Assembly: GCA_026874595.1 (NCBI GenBank)
Contig: CM049311.1
Span: forward strand, 58,783,953 to 58,847,952
Reading direction: 5' to 3'
Source of the DNA: Sipunculus nudus
Lineage: Eukaryota; Annelida; Sipuncula; Golfingiida; Sipunculidae
Length of the DNA stretch: 64,000 nucleotides
Part shown: piece by piece, positions 52,788 to 64,000 of the stretch
How positions within the stretch are numbered: the first letter of the stretch is position 1
Layout of the letters: each line of letters begins with the position of its first letter
The notes under the pieces: generated by a model
The model's database searches: none
What the model saw: only the letters and a program-made list of their open reading frames with translations
What the model was told of the DNA's origin: nothing
Program-made: the position numbers and the translations under genes

Positions 52788-54751
52788 TCAGTCAACACAG
52801 TCTTGGATGGCTAACCTTCTTGCTGCAGACATGATTTCTGATGCTGGTTTCCCTTTAGGTGGGACACTGGTGAAGGCTGACCCCTTAGATCCGACGTTCT
52901 GTGGCACAAGACCTGACATGGGGATGAGACCACCAGGGGTGCGGAAAAACGTTTCTTGATTGGGTACCACAATTGGTCGATCTGTAGGTGTGACCTGGCC
53001 AGCTGCAGGAGAGGTTGTAGGGTTCAGCAGGGGCACAGGCTGCTGCAGCTGAACACCCAGGAACTGCCCTGATGGAGACCTGAACTTCATGGCTGTGCCA
53101 GCACTAGGACTGATGAAGGTTTGTAGGCTGGCAGTCTGAGGCCCTGAACCACTAAAAGCCACATTGGTTATATTTGGTTTAAATGTAAATGGTTCGTTTT
53201 CAGACTGGGAAAAAATCTGGCCAAGGTTCACAATAGCATTTGAAGCTGGATAATAGTTCTTTGTTTGGTGCACGGCAACTGGAGTAATACTGCAACTGAC
53301 TATTGGACTGATGTCTGACCCCAAAGGGGCTAATTGCACAGGCTTTGTTTCTACCACCTGCGAAAGGGCTTCAGCCTGATTAGACACCAATAAACTATTG
53401 GAGATGTTAGACAGGTAAACCCCAGTGTTTTTACCAATCTGTTGACCACTCAATGGCAGCGTTGCAGCAGGCTGAGAGTTGCTATTCACATGCTGGAGAG
53501 AACTTATACCTGCTCCTCCAAATGTTAGCGTGGTTGGAGAAGCACTTTTACTTCTGACGAGTGAAGAAGCTTGCACCCTTGGCAATGGTCCTTTCTTAGT
53601 TGCCAGTTTCCCAGGCAACATCATGACGGGAGAACTGGTGTTAGAAATATGCAGAGTTGGAGTACTTGGATTGCTACTCGCTTCACTCAGTGAAGATGTA
53701 CATGGAGGGAACACAAAATGTTCCTCAGTTTTTGAATCTGTCAAATCCAATGAGCCAAAAGTGGATGGAGTCTGGAGATCCTTCTCTTGGATGAGTGGGG
53801 AAGCCAAAGAAAACTCATGGTCTGGCTCAACAACCCCAAACGATTTTGCTATGGTCTCATAGGCTGCATGGTTTGCTGCAGTGACTGGGATAACAGGATC
53901 TCCAAAGGACAAACTTCTGAGTGGAGAGGGTCTGGGTTTTTTTCGTTTTCTCGGTGGATGTGTTATGCTGGCCACCTCCACATCATGCAGTGTAACAGGC
54001 ACTGAGAGCTGGTTTGATTTGAAGTACTTGGGTCCTGACACATGTTCATCTGACTGAGGAGTGACTGCCTGACTCTTGGGGCAGAAACGTTTTGCTGGCA
54101 GATCTGCTGTGGTATCATTCTGTCGTTTATTTGGGCGAATGTTTGCTGGCCTTGAACACTCTTTGTCAACCACTGGAGTAACCTCATTCCCATGTAATGC
54201 CTCACACTCAAACACACTAGCAATGGATGTAAACTGCTGTGAGGGTGTAACTGGTATGGGACTTGTTAATGATTCTGTGGAGGTCACATTAGGAAGGCAA
54301 GTTTGTGGATATTCTGGCGACGCCTGAGTAGCCGCATCAACATGGGTAGCTTCTGATGTTCGCCCAAGTGATTTTAGAATATGAATGAGTTGGTCCGGGG
54401 TAACATTAATCACAGTCTGTAATTCACTGCCAGGCAGCATGGTTTGGACTTGGGTTGGAGAAGGTTGAGCACTAGTGAGGGTTTGGATTTTGTCAGCTCC
54501 CGTGACTGCTGGCTGGTGATCGGTGTTTTGGACGGACAGGATATTCAGCTGCTGAAAATAAGCACTTTGGCCTGATGCAGTGTTGCCAACACTTTGCTTT
54601 CCAGCGGTAGACTGCTTGATAACAATAACTCTCTTTGCTACTGGTTTGTTGACACTTGCGTGAGCAGGAGACTTGTTAACCTGAGGTGCTGGAAGTGGTT
54701 CAGACTGGCAGCTTTCCTTTGAGTCATCGCTGTCTTCAGGAAAAGTGAGCC
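52788..54751 (-). CDS. E2F7/8: E2F7/8 long terminal exon (653 residues, C-terminal region)
   Basis: Acceptor ATCCTTGCAG at 54754-54752; the open frame continues 5' of it but belongs to the intron, since the preceding exon's one-base overhang fits this acceptor. The region is rich in S, T, P, Q and V and largely disordered. A basic cluster ([20 protein letters not shown]) resembles a nuclear localisation signal. It ends [13 protein letters not shown], stop TGA. Confidence 0.93.
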
Positions 54752-57700
54752 CTGCAAGGATAAAATCACGAAAAAATAACATGGGTATATGATTGTCTGA
54801 AGGATTTGGAAGCAAGAACCTACTGAATAATAGCCACAATGCAAGTTTTGATAATGAGCAAGGTTGCACCATCACTGCTTGCACCTTCCAGTTGCCCCTC
54901 AATTTTACCAGATTTTACAATTAGTAGTTTTAGCTTTCTTAACTTTTTCTTTAATTTTTGTAATCATATGTTTTATCTACACCTGTAATGGTGCCACTGA
55001 GCAGGACTGAGCACTGGATATTGGCGTGGTATTAAATGAATAAATATTATTATAAATATTCTGCGATTTCCTCAGTATGTTATGTCATCATGAAAATCTG
55101 TTTCTGAGTTAGCAGAGTTCTACTGGGGGTAAAAATGCTCGGTGCTGTTATAATCATTTTTCCAAAGGCCATTCTTTTATATCATAATAGGAATATTCTA
55201 ACTGAAGATATTAAGATTGAATCTATCAAAAATTATCCTTTTATTTCCCTTCTTTACACAATAATAATTCATCTCCTAAAACCTTATGTCCCTTTTCCTT
55301 GGTTACCCAAAAATGAATTAACAACCTTACTAGGATCTTTAGGTGAACAGAATCGACTAAAATTTCATTCTTACTTTTGTGCACGGGGCTGGATGGTTGT
55401 GACTGTGATCCATATAATTTGTTTCTTTCAAGCTCCGCCACATTACAGATGACATCAAATGATGAGTGTCTGCCAAACGGCTTCTTCGGCTGGTTCTGTA
55501 CTTCTGACTTAATTACTGTAAAAAAAAACCATGTAAATGCTGAATTTTAACAATACTGGAACAAAACCTGTATCAATATACACAAATATATCAATTCTAA
55601 ATTAACATTACTAGTATAAATAAAAAGGATCTCAGACCTTCAGTAAAACTGTTTTCAATGGATTTTCCAGGCATACAATTATACGTAAGAATTAATTGGA
55701 TATATTACAGTTAGTGTGATTCTGGTCATTTAACACAATATTCTGTCTAGCAAATCAAGCAAGGCAAGGAATCAGTTCTGAACAACACTGATAAGCCAGA
55801 ACATAAATATTACCAAAAAAAAAATAATCTAGAGTTCAGAAAGTGAGGGAATCATGCTGCAGGATTATTCAAGATTGTAGCAAAATATTGAGAAGTTCTT
55901 CTCAAGTTAATTTTGTTTTGTCCTTGGTAATGATATTATTAATCTATGCTCTTTCCTCATTTCTTCAAGGAAATCATTATGTGCAGTTTCTTCAACAGCA
56001 TGCCTAAAGGGTTTGCAACAAGCAAACGTGCATAATATGCCCATCATGTATCTGGTGACCTCTGAGCTCATTAAATATGCGTGAATTTTGATGAGAAGGT
56101 AATGCAGGTGAGAAATTCAATAGGAAAATATGTATGAGTTTCATGAAAATCCATAGGATTTTTGGTAAGTCACCAAGATGCCTCCAAAGTGCGGTGACCT
56201 CTGACCTCATTAAATAGAAATGGATTTTGCTGGAAATCAAACTTAGGCGATATATTTTACTGATTAACATTTCTGAGTTTTATCAAAATCCTTCATATTC
56301 TTCATAAGTTATCGCGGCCATACCACAAAGTAGCCTAGTGACTTGTGACCTAATTAATTATGCGTTTATTTTGCCCATAATTGAACTCGGGTGAGATAAT
56401 TTGTTTGAAAGTAGTAATGGTGAGTTTTGTGAAAAATCCATCAAAGCCTCGGTAAGTTATCGCAGAGACACTGAAAGTTAAAGAACCAACACACAGACGG
56501 ACCATAATACTCCTGTCATATGATGAGCATTGGAAAAAAAAAGAACATTTCATACATCTGACAAAATTTATGCCAGTGTAAGAAGGTAAGTAGTTTTTCC
56601 CTGGAAAAATAAAACACAGAAGCCCGCATCAGCATCACCGAGAAGAAGATCATCCTCACCTGGTTGTTTGAGTACAGAGACTGCTGTTTGTGTCAGTGCA
56701 ATCCCCTGACATGTGGAATGACTGGTGCTGCTAACGCCGCAACCTGTAAATAAACAACTTTACCTGTAACTAATCAACTTTACATGTAAACATGTAAAAA
56801 AATAAATTTTACCTGTAAATAATCAACTTTATATATTAACTCAGTCATTGGTGCCAGGTACAATTACCTTCCGGTAAATTCTATTTTCATCACTGGGGAT
56901 GTGTATAAAACAATGTATGGTCAATTTACTTTGAAGTACCATTTATTAGAATGCAAAACATATGATTCAAAGGGAAATATGTCACTTAACAGCCAGAAAT
57001 ATTCAAATTTAGAACAAATGAGCAGAAATTAAGAACTGATCATCTATTTTCTTTTTTATTCAGGTTCAATAGAGAAGCTTCATTTCTGGTGTTTTCCAAG
57101 CATAAAACCCTAGCATCTGTTCAGGGATAATACTGTTTCAAATCTATAGTTCTATCAGTAAAAAACAGAGCTATGGTGAGACTATACATCTTGTACTCAA
57201 GTACAGCATTAGAAATTTATTTCATGACTTCAGTAAGTTCCATATTACAGATCAAGACACTTATTATGACAATGGTAAACATACCATTAGGGTTGCCTAT
57301 ACAGTCCAATAATGAATGCTTGGAGCTTGGCCTGTGGAAGCCATCATTTGAACAGGTAACTGGAAGAGAAAAATGATACAATCCGCAAAATTCATAGTTT
57401 GTATATTCATATCCATATTAAGCACAAAGTTAAAAAACACCACCCTGGAGGTGCCACATTTTCAAAGCCATACATCATAGAAATACAGGTAAAAATTGGT
57501 CAGTTCATGATTCCATGGATATTATAATTTATGAATTTTAAACAAATATATAACAGGTCAAAGCAGAATGAACATACCAAACTGGAACATAAACTGTGCA
57601 ATGAATGATTTGACATGCTTAAGGGGGATAAACAACCAAAACAGAAATGACTTAACTAAAACACTGCTATTCAGGAAGCTCAATACATTGTGAAGGGAAT

Positions 57701-60700
57701 ACACAATTTTTCAGCAATCCTCAGAAATAGTTCCTGCCAACCACATGATCTGGTTATCGAACATCCACCTTCAATTTTTTCATTAATACCAACTGCTGTT
57801 TGGAAGTTCATTGGCTGACTTTTTCAAAGGATATTGTTAAAACAAGCATATTCACCTTGCATGTGTAAATTTTCACCGATTTCTGGTCCAACGTATTGAA
57901 AAGCTGGCTTGCGACCCCTGACTTCAGTGACATGAACTTTCTTGATGAGATCCAGGCTTGACAGTATATTAGCTATATCATAAAGTCTTCTTATCTTTGC
58001 TAAAAAAAAAATAAAGAGGGAAAAATATATCACTTGGAAGAAAGCAACTAAGAACTTGCCATTAAGATTAAAAATACAGTTATAATGTTTTATTAAAATC
58101 TTGCAGAAAGAATATGCTGTTTATTATTTACAGTCATGCTGTACCTTTAGTTCTCTTTCAGAAATACCCCTCAAATCATTGTCATTTCCAAATTTAAAAT
58201 TCTTATCTTTAACATAAGCACTTAACAATAACAGACACTCATCTTGTTAAAGTCATCCGGGATGTACCACATGCAACTTAGTAACCCAACTCCATCTATA
58301 AATCTAGTATTCGAGGCTTACAAATAAGCTACTGGCCATAATTTAGTAAGGGTTCCCCTATTAGTTGTCACATTTTCATGTGAATATAGGGCCTGCATAA
58401 AAAAAAGTTTGAACATTCAATGCTTAAACTGACAGTGATAACAGCAAAATGGTTGAGATATTTCCGACATAACCTCTTGAACAATAGAGATAATATGTGC
58501 ACAAGACCATGACAGGTAAACAGACAGAAATCCTTATTACTATGTGGCAATTGCCCAGGTGGTATCCTGACTGTGTACGCTCAATCCAGATATATATATA
58601 AATGGATCACTTGATTGCTCACTGATAATTCACATTTACAATAACATGTACAATAGTGAAACACCTTAAATGACTTACTTTTAAACTTGCTTGAGTCTGT
58701 CTTGTCCATGGATGGGTCTCCTACCAGCACCTTAGCTGCCATCTCTAAATTGACAGTCTTCTGTAAGGAGGACATAGGACAGTTTATTACTTTTTGATGC
58801 AACTCCATCAAGGAAAAAAATGAAGCAATGGGGAGAGTGGAGTAGTTTCATATAGAAATCTGAAATTTTGATTAAATGTTAATTTTTTAAGAAAGATCTT
58901 ATAGAGGCTATCCAGGCGTAATATAAACTTCAAATACAGCTATAAAAACAGGTAAGGAGGACACAGGAGACTTTGTAATATATTTTTTTCACAAGATACT
59001 GTGTTCAAATGGACATTTATAAAACACAAGGATATGGATAACGCAGCAGTATATGCAGTAATTGGCTGGTTGAGGCACTTCTCCATGACATAAACAGAAA
59101 TTGACATCAGAAGGGGAGGTTTCAAAGCAGGAATTTATTATCATTAATAGATACAGCTTTTATTTCTATGGATGCAAAATCTGAATAACTGTGTCCAAAA
59201 CTGTATGTTGCATGCACACATTATTTCATATTTCTATTGACACATTTAGTAATAAATCTTATGAAAAAGCTGTTCTCTGAATATAAATCAATACTTTTGT
59301 GATGTAACTTCAGTCCTGCCGGTGTAAATTTTACTATTAAATCATGTTTGCCAAAGTGTAAGGGGTAAGGGTATTGTTAATAGATCTGTACGAACTTAAT
59401 GTGCACTTTTTTACAGAGTGAACCTGGGAAATGTTTTTGCTTGTAATGATTTATGTAACTGGAAAATGTTTTCAATGACATATTCAGTGGGCATTTCTGA
59501 AAACTTTACAACTACTGACCTTTGACACCAGAAATAACATCAAGAACTTTTGACTCATGATGCCCAGTGACTTTTCCTTCCGCAAACCATCTGTAAATAA
59601 AGTAAATCTACAAAGTTAGTCACAGGTTCATCAGTCTTGAGATGGTGTAATATGGTGTCACCCTAAGGGTTAAAAGTCTTATATCTGTTACTCTTTAGTG
59701 TTTAAACAACCATGACACCATTGGGGTGTTAAACGTTTATTTTAGTACATATGATCATGGCCTGAGTCCCTGTACGATTACAACTTTCTGTGGGGACAAA
59801 ATCAATATAAAATAAGTAACAATTTTTTACAATATTTGATGATTACTAAAATAATGTGACGTTTAAAGCTATCAGGGCAAAAGACTATTTGGTAATATTT
59901 GTTCTTTTTGTAATAATACAGCTTAATGTGTACAGTACCCTCTAGGAGATAACAATGCATGGTTGTATTACCACATATGACTAGTCCTTTCTGAACGTTG
60001 CTGTCATCACTTGACTGTAGTGGGAGCTTCTTTCTCGGTGAACTTGTCTTCTTTCCCCTCCTGTGTTCCCCTTTCACTTTCACAGACTCTCCAGACAAAT
60101 CAAAGTCTTTCACTTTTTCAATCTGTTCCCCAAGTTTCTCTGCAACCGCTATGCTCTGCAAGCAACAGTTTATTAATGCACAATTAGAACACAGCAATTA
60201 TATTATGAAACATCAGAGGCAAATTAGGCTTAAACATATATTTATGAGCTCAACAAAATACCTGGATTTGCAAATTTAGCTCAACTTGCTCCCTGTATCA
60301 AGTCACTTTTTATAGACATTAATGGTTAACATTATAGGAAAACTAGACATCAAAGATCAAAGACTGCAAAATTTGAATTAATTAAAAGACTGACCAACTT
60401 ACTTTCATGGTCAGTATTAATCAGAGGGTTATATGTTATGCAGCCAGCAGTAGAAATGGGTACCAGTAAATAATGGGGCGGTATAACCTGCTGTGGACTA
60501 TTGTCCCATCCAGGAAGAGTTTTTCTCTTAAGTCGCTTCTCAGTACGAAACTGGGATAAGCTCCAGCCTGATGAGCGAGTATGCCCAGTTGGCTTGGATG
60601 TAAATGCCCAACAGACTATATCTTTACCCAATAAATATTATAACTCTGGTAAATATAAGAGTTGGTGGATTTATCAAAGTTATATTATGATATTTAAAAC

Positions 60701-63700
60701 AATTTTTAATTATTCATTATAAAGGATTTCATATAACATATTTCTTCATACCCTGTATTAAATAACTCATCTTAATAATAACAACAACAAAAATATTTCC
60801 CATCATACATAACATCAGATACATAATTACATAGTCAAAGAGTTAATTTATACGTATAGTGAGCTAAATTTGGAATATTATGTAACACAATGTCTAAAGC
60901 CTGACATAATCAGACATATTGTGACTTATTTCATACACATCACCCAACTTTAATACAGGCTGCAATACATTAAATCCTCAAGCAAAGAAATTACTGGGAA
61001 TTACCACTCACCTTAAGTTTGGCTAGAGTGACGGCTAGGTTAGTTTTCCCGTGCCAAATATACCTGTTTTTGGCTCTTCTACTAACCATCTCTACACTCT
61101 CTAAAACATTCACTATGTCATAGATTCTTCTTCTCTCAACCTCTGAAATATGAGTAATGTTTCTTTTTTATTAAACAATTATCTCTGTAAAAGACCAATG
61201 GGAACAATTGACAAATTCAAGCACAACAGGTTCACACTTCATATTAAACTTGGTTTCAAAGTAAACACAAAAAGCATGAATAATTTATAAAGGCTAAAAA
61301 CTCTTCTGGCTGTCATTTGTACATGCATGTAATTTACTGCTGGAACCAGGGACTATTTCAGGCCTTCTAAGGGCATTATTTCTTCCTTTTCCCCGGAATT
61401 TTTCTTGAAACATGTGCAGAAAAAATTACCCCTTTTTTTTAACAAGAATAGGCCCTAGCTTTGAAAGGTAGGAAATTTCCTGGGAACAAGTCATAGGTAT
61501 GCATGGAACAAGAAAGTTACAATAATGAGTCCATGTACCACAGGCTATAGGCTTTTTAAAAATGCACTTGATGTGCACATGGGTGTTAGCTACATTGTTG
61601 TAATATTAATGTCTTCATATGTGTGGCCAGGTTGACTATGTAATGTGTCATTAGCAGATGTCTCCATTTGCAAGCTTTGCGCAAGTAGTTAAGAGTTTTA
61701 ATGATACATTAAAAAATTTATATAGGATAATATTCCTGAGACACTGGAAAATTATTTGGGGCATTCCCCCCCCCCCCCCCCCCCCCAAGATAGTGATCAC
61801 TTCCATACTTTTTGGAGACACATGGAGCTCAGTGGCGTGCAGTGCCAACTCATCGTATTCAACCATCAGTTCAGCCCAGATCACCCATGCCCCGTTAGGG
61901 TATGGGTTACACATGTTTAACTCAACTGTTCATTAAAGTAAAATGAATATATAAAGGTTGATGAAAACTAAGAAAAGTAAAACATCATCATACTCACTCA
62001 AATCTTTTGCCACCTCATCAAGTGAAATTTCATGTGGAAATGCAGGATCAGGATATGTTGGGTACTTTGCCAGAAATCTGTAGGGACAAATTTATTAAAG
62101 ATCATAATGGTTATAAAAATTACAATACAAAAGTCAAGAGGAACCATGATAGCATAATTTTACATAAAGTATTGCACTGTAAGTTAATGCATATATATTA
62201 TAAAAACTTGTTACTGTAATATTACAATAGTACATGTGTACTCAATTGCAAGTAAACATGTTGCAAGACAGGTAAGGGTTCTATATGGTTACAGCCATAA
62301 TTTGTTCCTGTTATTTTTGTAATTTTTTAGGAATGTATTCCTTAGTGTATGGTTAGCACAAAGACAAAAAATGTTTTCCTGTAAAATAACAAACATTTAC
62401 ATTAGAATGAAAAAGGTCAAGGGACATGCTCCAGACTGCCTGAAATCAGTATTTTCCATGGATATGATTATAGGTAATTTTATGTAAAGCCATATTTAGA
62501 ATTCTAAATACTGCCTGTAGGATCACTTTACTGAGGGCACGTGCTGCATGAGGCACAATTGTCTCTTAGATTAAAACACTCAGCTGAACTGTTTTCCCAC
62601 ATATTCTAGGAAAACAGTAAATCTATTCATAATTTATCATGAAATCAATGCATAGTAAACCTTAGCATTGAACTGATTTATTTGTGGAGGATTTCAAATT
62701 ACTGGTAATGGTAATTCCACACCCTGATTAAAACTTTGAGACACGTGTAATCTGGCAGCAGTCAAATTAATTAACATGGTGAAAAAACTTATTTGGCTGA
62801 TTTCATGGCTGCTGTATTTACTAATTGTTCGGGTAAGATAAAGCCAATGCAAAGCAAGCAGGGTTTCCACTGACATTTCAAGAAAAGAAAATACTCTTAA
62901 GAGGAGACAATTCCTTCTCATATGACATCAGTCTTTATAAAATCTGAATATTCTACCAGAGAATGGGTCCACAAACTTTAAACACCAAGGTTACCTGGTG
63001 AGATGGCTAAGACCTGATTGAAAGCCTGAAGGCCCTAAACAGATTTACTTGCCTAAGATTGCAATTCTCTAAAGTAACATTGTTATGAAGGAAACAAAAG
63101 TGTCACTCTACACCAGAGTTTCTATACAGAGGTGTGAGGTAATATGTTGCACTAATTGCAATTACCAAAGCTATGATAATGAGCATGATGTTAAACAATT
63201 CAAAGTCTGACTTGGGAATTGTAACATGCCAAATGATTTTACATTGTTATCTTGCAATAAAATAGGAATCTTGACTTTGTCAAGTGAGTTTAATATATGT
63301 TCACGGATAGAACATAACACATGCATAAAAAACTTAGTTTTACCCTCAGTACTGAATTTTATGAAATAATACTACAATGTACACTTCAAATTCATGTCCA
63401 AATACTCAATCTGAATATGGAACAATCAAATATTTCAATTTAGAAAATAAATTAAGAATTTATAACTGATTTTAAATGTATAATGTAAAAAAGTTTAAGT
63501 TTGAAAATAAAGCAAAATTTGTTTTTTTTTTATTAAAACTTATAAATATCAATATTTTAAAATGAGAACTAAAGACGTATACATTTTCTCCACTGTCTAT
63601 TTGGTTTCTTGGCTAACATCACTTGTGTTTAAATCCTCTTTCTCTTAACTAGTATGTAATTTAGATAACAAAACCACCAACCTTTGACACAAAAGTCCTA

Positions 63701-64000
63701 AGGATTTTTCTTTTCTGCTGCCTTGACACTGACTTTCAAATTCTTCATCCACTTTGCTGACTAATGAACTTTCCTGACTCACAAAATATGTAGGCTGGAC
63801 TGTCTGCTTCTGAGGCTGAGGAAGATGCCCACTCTGACGCAATTCCTCCATCTTTCTGATTTCAGGGCTTGCTACACTCATCAAAAGTTTAAAGTTAGTA
63901 TTAGGAGTCCATGGGTCAGAGTTATCCGGTGGTTTAGTCGGTGTGATTGTGTCCTTCTTGAAGTCTGAAAGCTGGTCATCAAATGGAGTTTTGCTGCGTG
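52788..64000 (-). CDS. E2F7/8: Atypical E2F transcription repressor, E2F7/E2F8 type (5' partial, 10 exons seen)
   Basis: Coding exons in transcript order: 64000-63682, 62077-61998, 61142-61012, 60155-59972, 59590-59520, 58760-58679, 57999-57856, 56743-56660, 55515-55375, 54751-52788 (stop TGA 52790-52788). All introns are GT-AG with matching phases; 1065 residues are visible. An N-terminal motif ([20 protein letters not shown]) matches E2F7/8. DBD1 is at about 94-164 ([12 protein letters not shown] to [18 protein letters not shown]). DBD2 is at about 240-328 ([13 protein letters not shown] to [20 protein letters not shown]). No DP-dimerisation/marked-box segment is seen between or after them, as expected for atypical E2Fs, which use two DNA-binding domains without DP. 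Known family role: nuclear repressor of E2F target genes in S/G2, endocycle and DNA-damage control. The long S/T/P/Q-rich tail makes it longer than human E2F7 (about 911) or E2F8 (about 867). Invertebrates usually carry a single E2F7/8 gene, so I do not assign 7 or 8. The start codon lies beyond the right edge. Confidence 0.95.
55375..55515 (-). CDS. E2F7/8: E2F7/8 exon with conserved [11 protein letters not shown] motif
   Basis: Reads [20 protein letters not shown] then ERNKLYGSQ. The [13 protein letters not shown] motif is typical of E2F7/8 proteins. Donor GTAAGA after a one-base partial codon. Confidence 0.93.
56050..56480. repeat. Tandem core repeats, period about 145 bp, three copies (E2F7/8 intron)
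   Basis: Marked by GTGACCTCTGACCTCATTAA or close variants near 56054, 56199 and 56343, followed by ACGGACC on the right. Style matches bivalve satellite-like HINE cores; ends not found. Confidence 0.65.
56660..56743 (-). CDS. E2F7/8: E2F7/8 exon after DBD2
   Basis: An 84-base exon between ATTTACAG and GTGAGG encoding a serine/threonine-rich segment ([20 protein letters not shown]). Little conserved, but the phases on both sides fit, which supports it. Confidence 0.83.
57856..57999 (-). CDS. E2F7/8: E2F7/8 exon, recognition helix and wing of DBD2
   Basis: Reads [20 protein letters not shown] then [19 protein letters not shown], with the second RRxYD motif. Acceptor TTTTTTTTTAG, donor GTGAAT. 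Confidence 0.97.
58679..58760 (-). CDS. E2F7/8: E2F7/8 exon, middle of DBD2
   Basis: Reads [20 protein letters not shown] then TDSSKFK, ending in a codon split before GTAAGT. It corresponds to the VSLEVAAK-type segment of vertebrate E2F8. Confidence 0.95.
59520..59590 (-). CDS. E2F7/8: E2F7/8 exon, start of DBD2
   Basis: A 71-base exon reading [20 protein letters not shown] then VSK, the first helix of the second winged-helix domain. Acceptor TTTATTTACAG, donor GTCAGT (weak). Confidence 0.93.
59972..60155 (-). CDS. E2F7/8: E2F7/8 exon, linker between the two DNA-binding domains
   Basis: Begins [18 protein letters not shown] and continues with a basic stretch ([13 protein letters not shown]). 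Acceptor GTTGCTTGCAG, donor GTAATA. The basic clusters could be a nuclear localisation signal (inference). Confidence 0.93.
60395..60610 (-). repeat. Dispersed SINE-like repeat fragment
   Basis: The - strand has CTGGAGCTTATCCCAGTTTC, CTGGATGGGACAATAGTCCA and CTGGTACCCATTTCTAC in that order, blocks I recall from a repeat common in mollusc genomes. From memory, not searched. Confidence 0.45.
61012..61142 (-). CDS. E2F7/8: E2F7/8 exon, recognition helix of DBD1
   Basis: Reads [20 protein letters not shown] then [12 protein letters not shown], carrying the RRxYD DNA-contact motif. Acceptor CATATTTCAG, donor GTGAGT, phase 0 at the end. Confidence 0.97.
61766..61786. repeat. Homopolymer run of 21 C
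   Basis: Seen directly; in an E2F7/8 intron. Confidence 0.95.
61998..62077 (-). CDS. E2F7/8: E2F7/8 exon, middle of DBD1
   Basis: Reads [20 protein letters not shown] then EVAKDL; completes a split arginine and ends A|GTGAGT. Helices 1-2 of the first winged-helix domain. Confidence 0.95.
63682..64000 (-). CDS. E2F7/8: E2F7/8 exon with N-terminal motif and start of DBD1 (partial at window edge)
   Basis: Open from the window edge to donor GTTGGT. Contains [14 protein letters not shown] and [13 protein letters not shown] (conserved E2F7/8 N-terminal block), a Q/S-rich stretch, and [12 protein letters not shown] at the start of the first winged helix. The first two bases at the edge belong to a codon split by the window border. 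Confidence 0.95.

Noticed and set aside
53479-53862. 127-codon open frame on + strand
   Set aside because: Antisense shadow of the long E2F7/8 terminal exon, whose - strand frame is conserved and spliced in phase.
54752-54902. N-terminal extension of the long - strand open frame beyond 54751
   Set aside because: The acceptor ATCCTTGCAG and the one-base overhang of the upstream exon place this stretch in an intron.

Overview
This is a eukaryotic (metazoan) nuclear window, AT-rich, with small exons, GT-AG introns and a dense load of short repeats. The repeat style suggests a lophotrochozoan, most likely a bivalve mollusc: hairpin-headed elements carrying a TCCG microsatellite and tandem core repeats (pearl/HINE style), plus tRNA-derived SINE relics. 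The organism is an inference from repeat style, not from a species marker.

Two protein genes are present, and they converge. (1) ARMC2 lies on the + strand. I could chain 19 coding exons from 8872 to 38083 with consistent splice phases. They give an 865-residue product, close to the roughly 867 residues I remember for human ARMC2. ARMC2 is an armadillo-repeat ciliary/flagellar axoneme assembly factor. (2) An atypical E2F repressor (E2F7/8 type, two winged-helix DNA-binding domains, no DP-dimerisation segment seen) lies on the - strand. Ten coding exons run from the right window edge (64000) to the stop at 52788. The N-terminus lies outside the window, and the part seen is 1065 residues. The two genes have no evident functional link; they are neighbours sharing a roughly 14.7 kb repeat-filled intergenic space.

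Layout: 1-8.8 kb is upstream/5' region with two adjacent HINE-like elements. 8.9-38.1 kb is ARMC2; its 8.4 kb intron 8 (19.35-27.79 kb) is almost wholly nested repeat elements, and intron 17 holds a roughly 0.9 kb minisatellite. 38.1-52.8 kb is intergenic: a second large HINE-like element, a 39-bp minisatellite interrupted by an element that is itself interrupted, an inverted composite element, and MITEs. 52.8-64 kb is E2F7/8.

The most notable non-genic signal is that at least four sequence-unrelated repeat families share one architecture. Each has a 5' terminal motif, the same motif inverted near the 3' end, and in three of them a clear short hairpin beyond it; three end in CTTGT. This is the layout described for Helentron/Helitron2 non-autonomous elements (HINEs). 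Several of the families also share a perfect 12-bp palindrome, GGTGGCGCCACC. A partial duplication of one ARMC2 exon (35911-36100) creates a decoy splice acceptor. No tRNA or rRNA genes, CRISPR arrays, viral genes or intact transposase genes were recognised.
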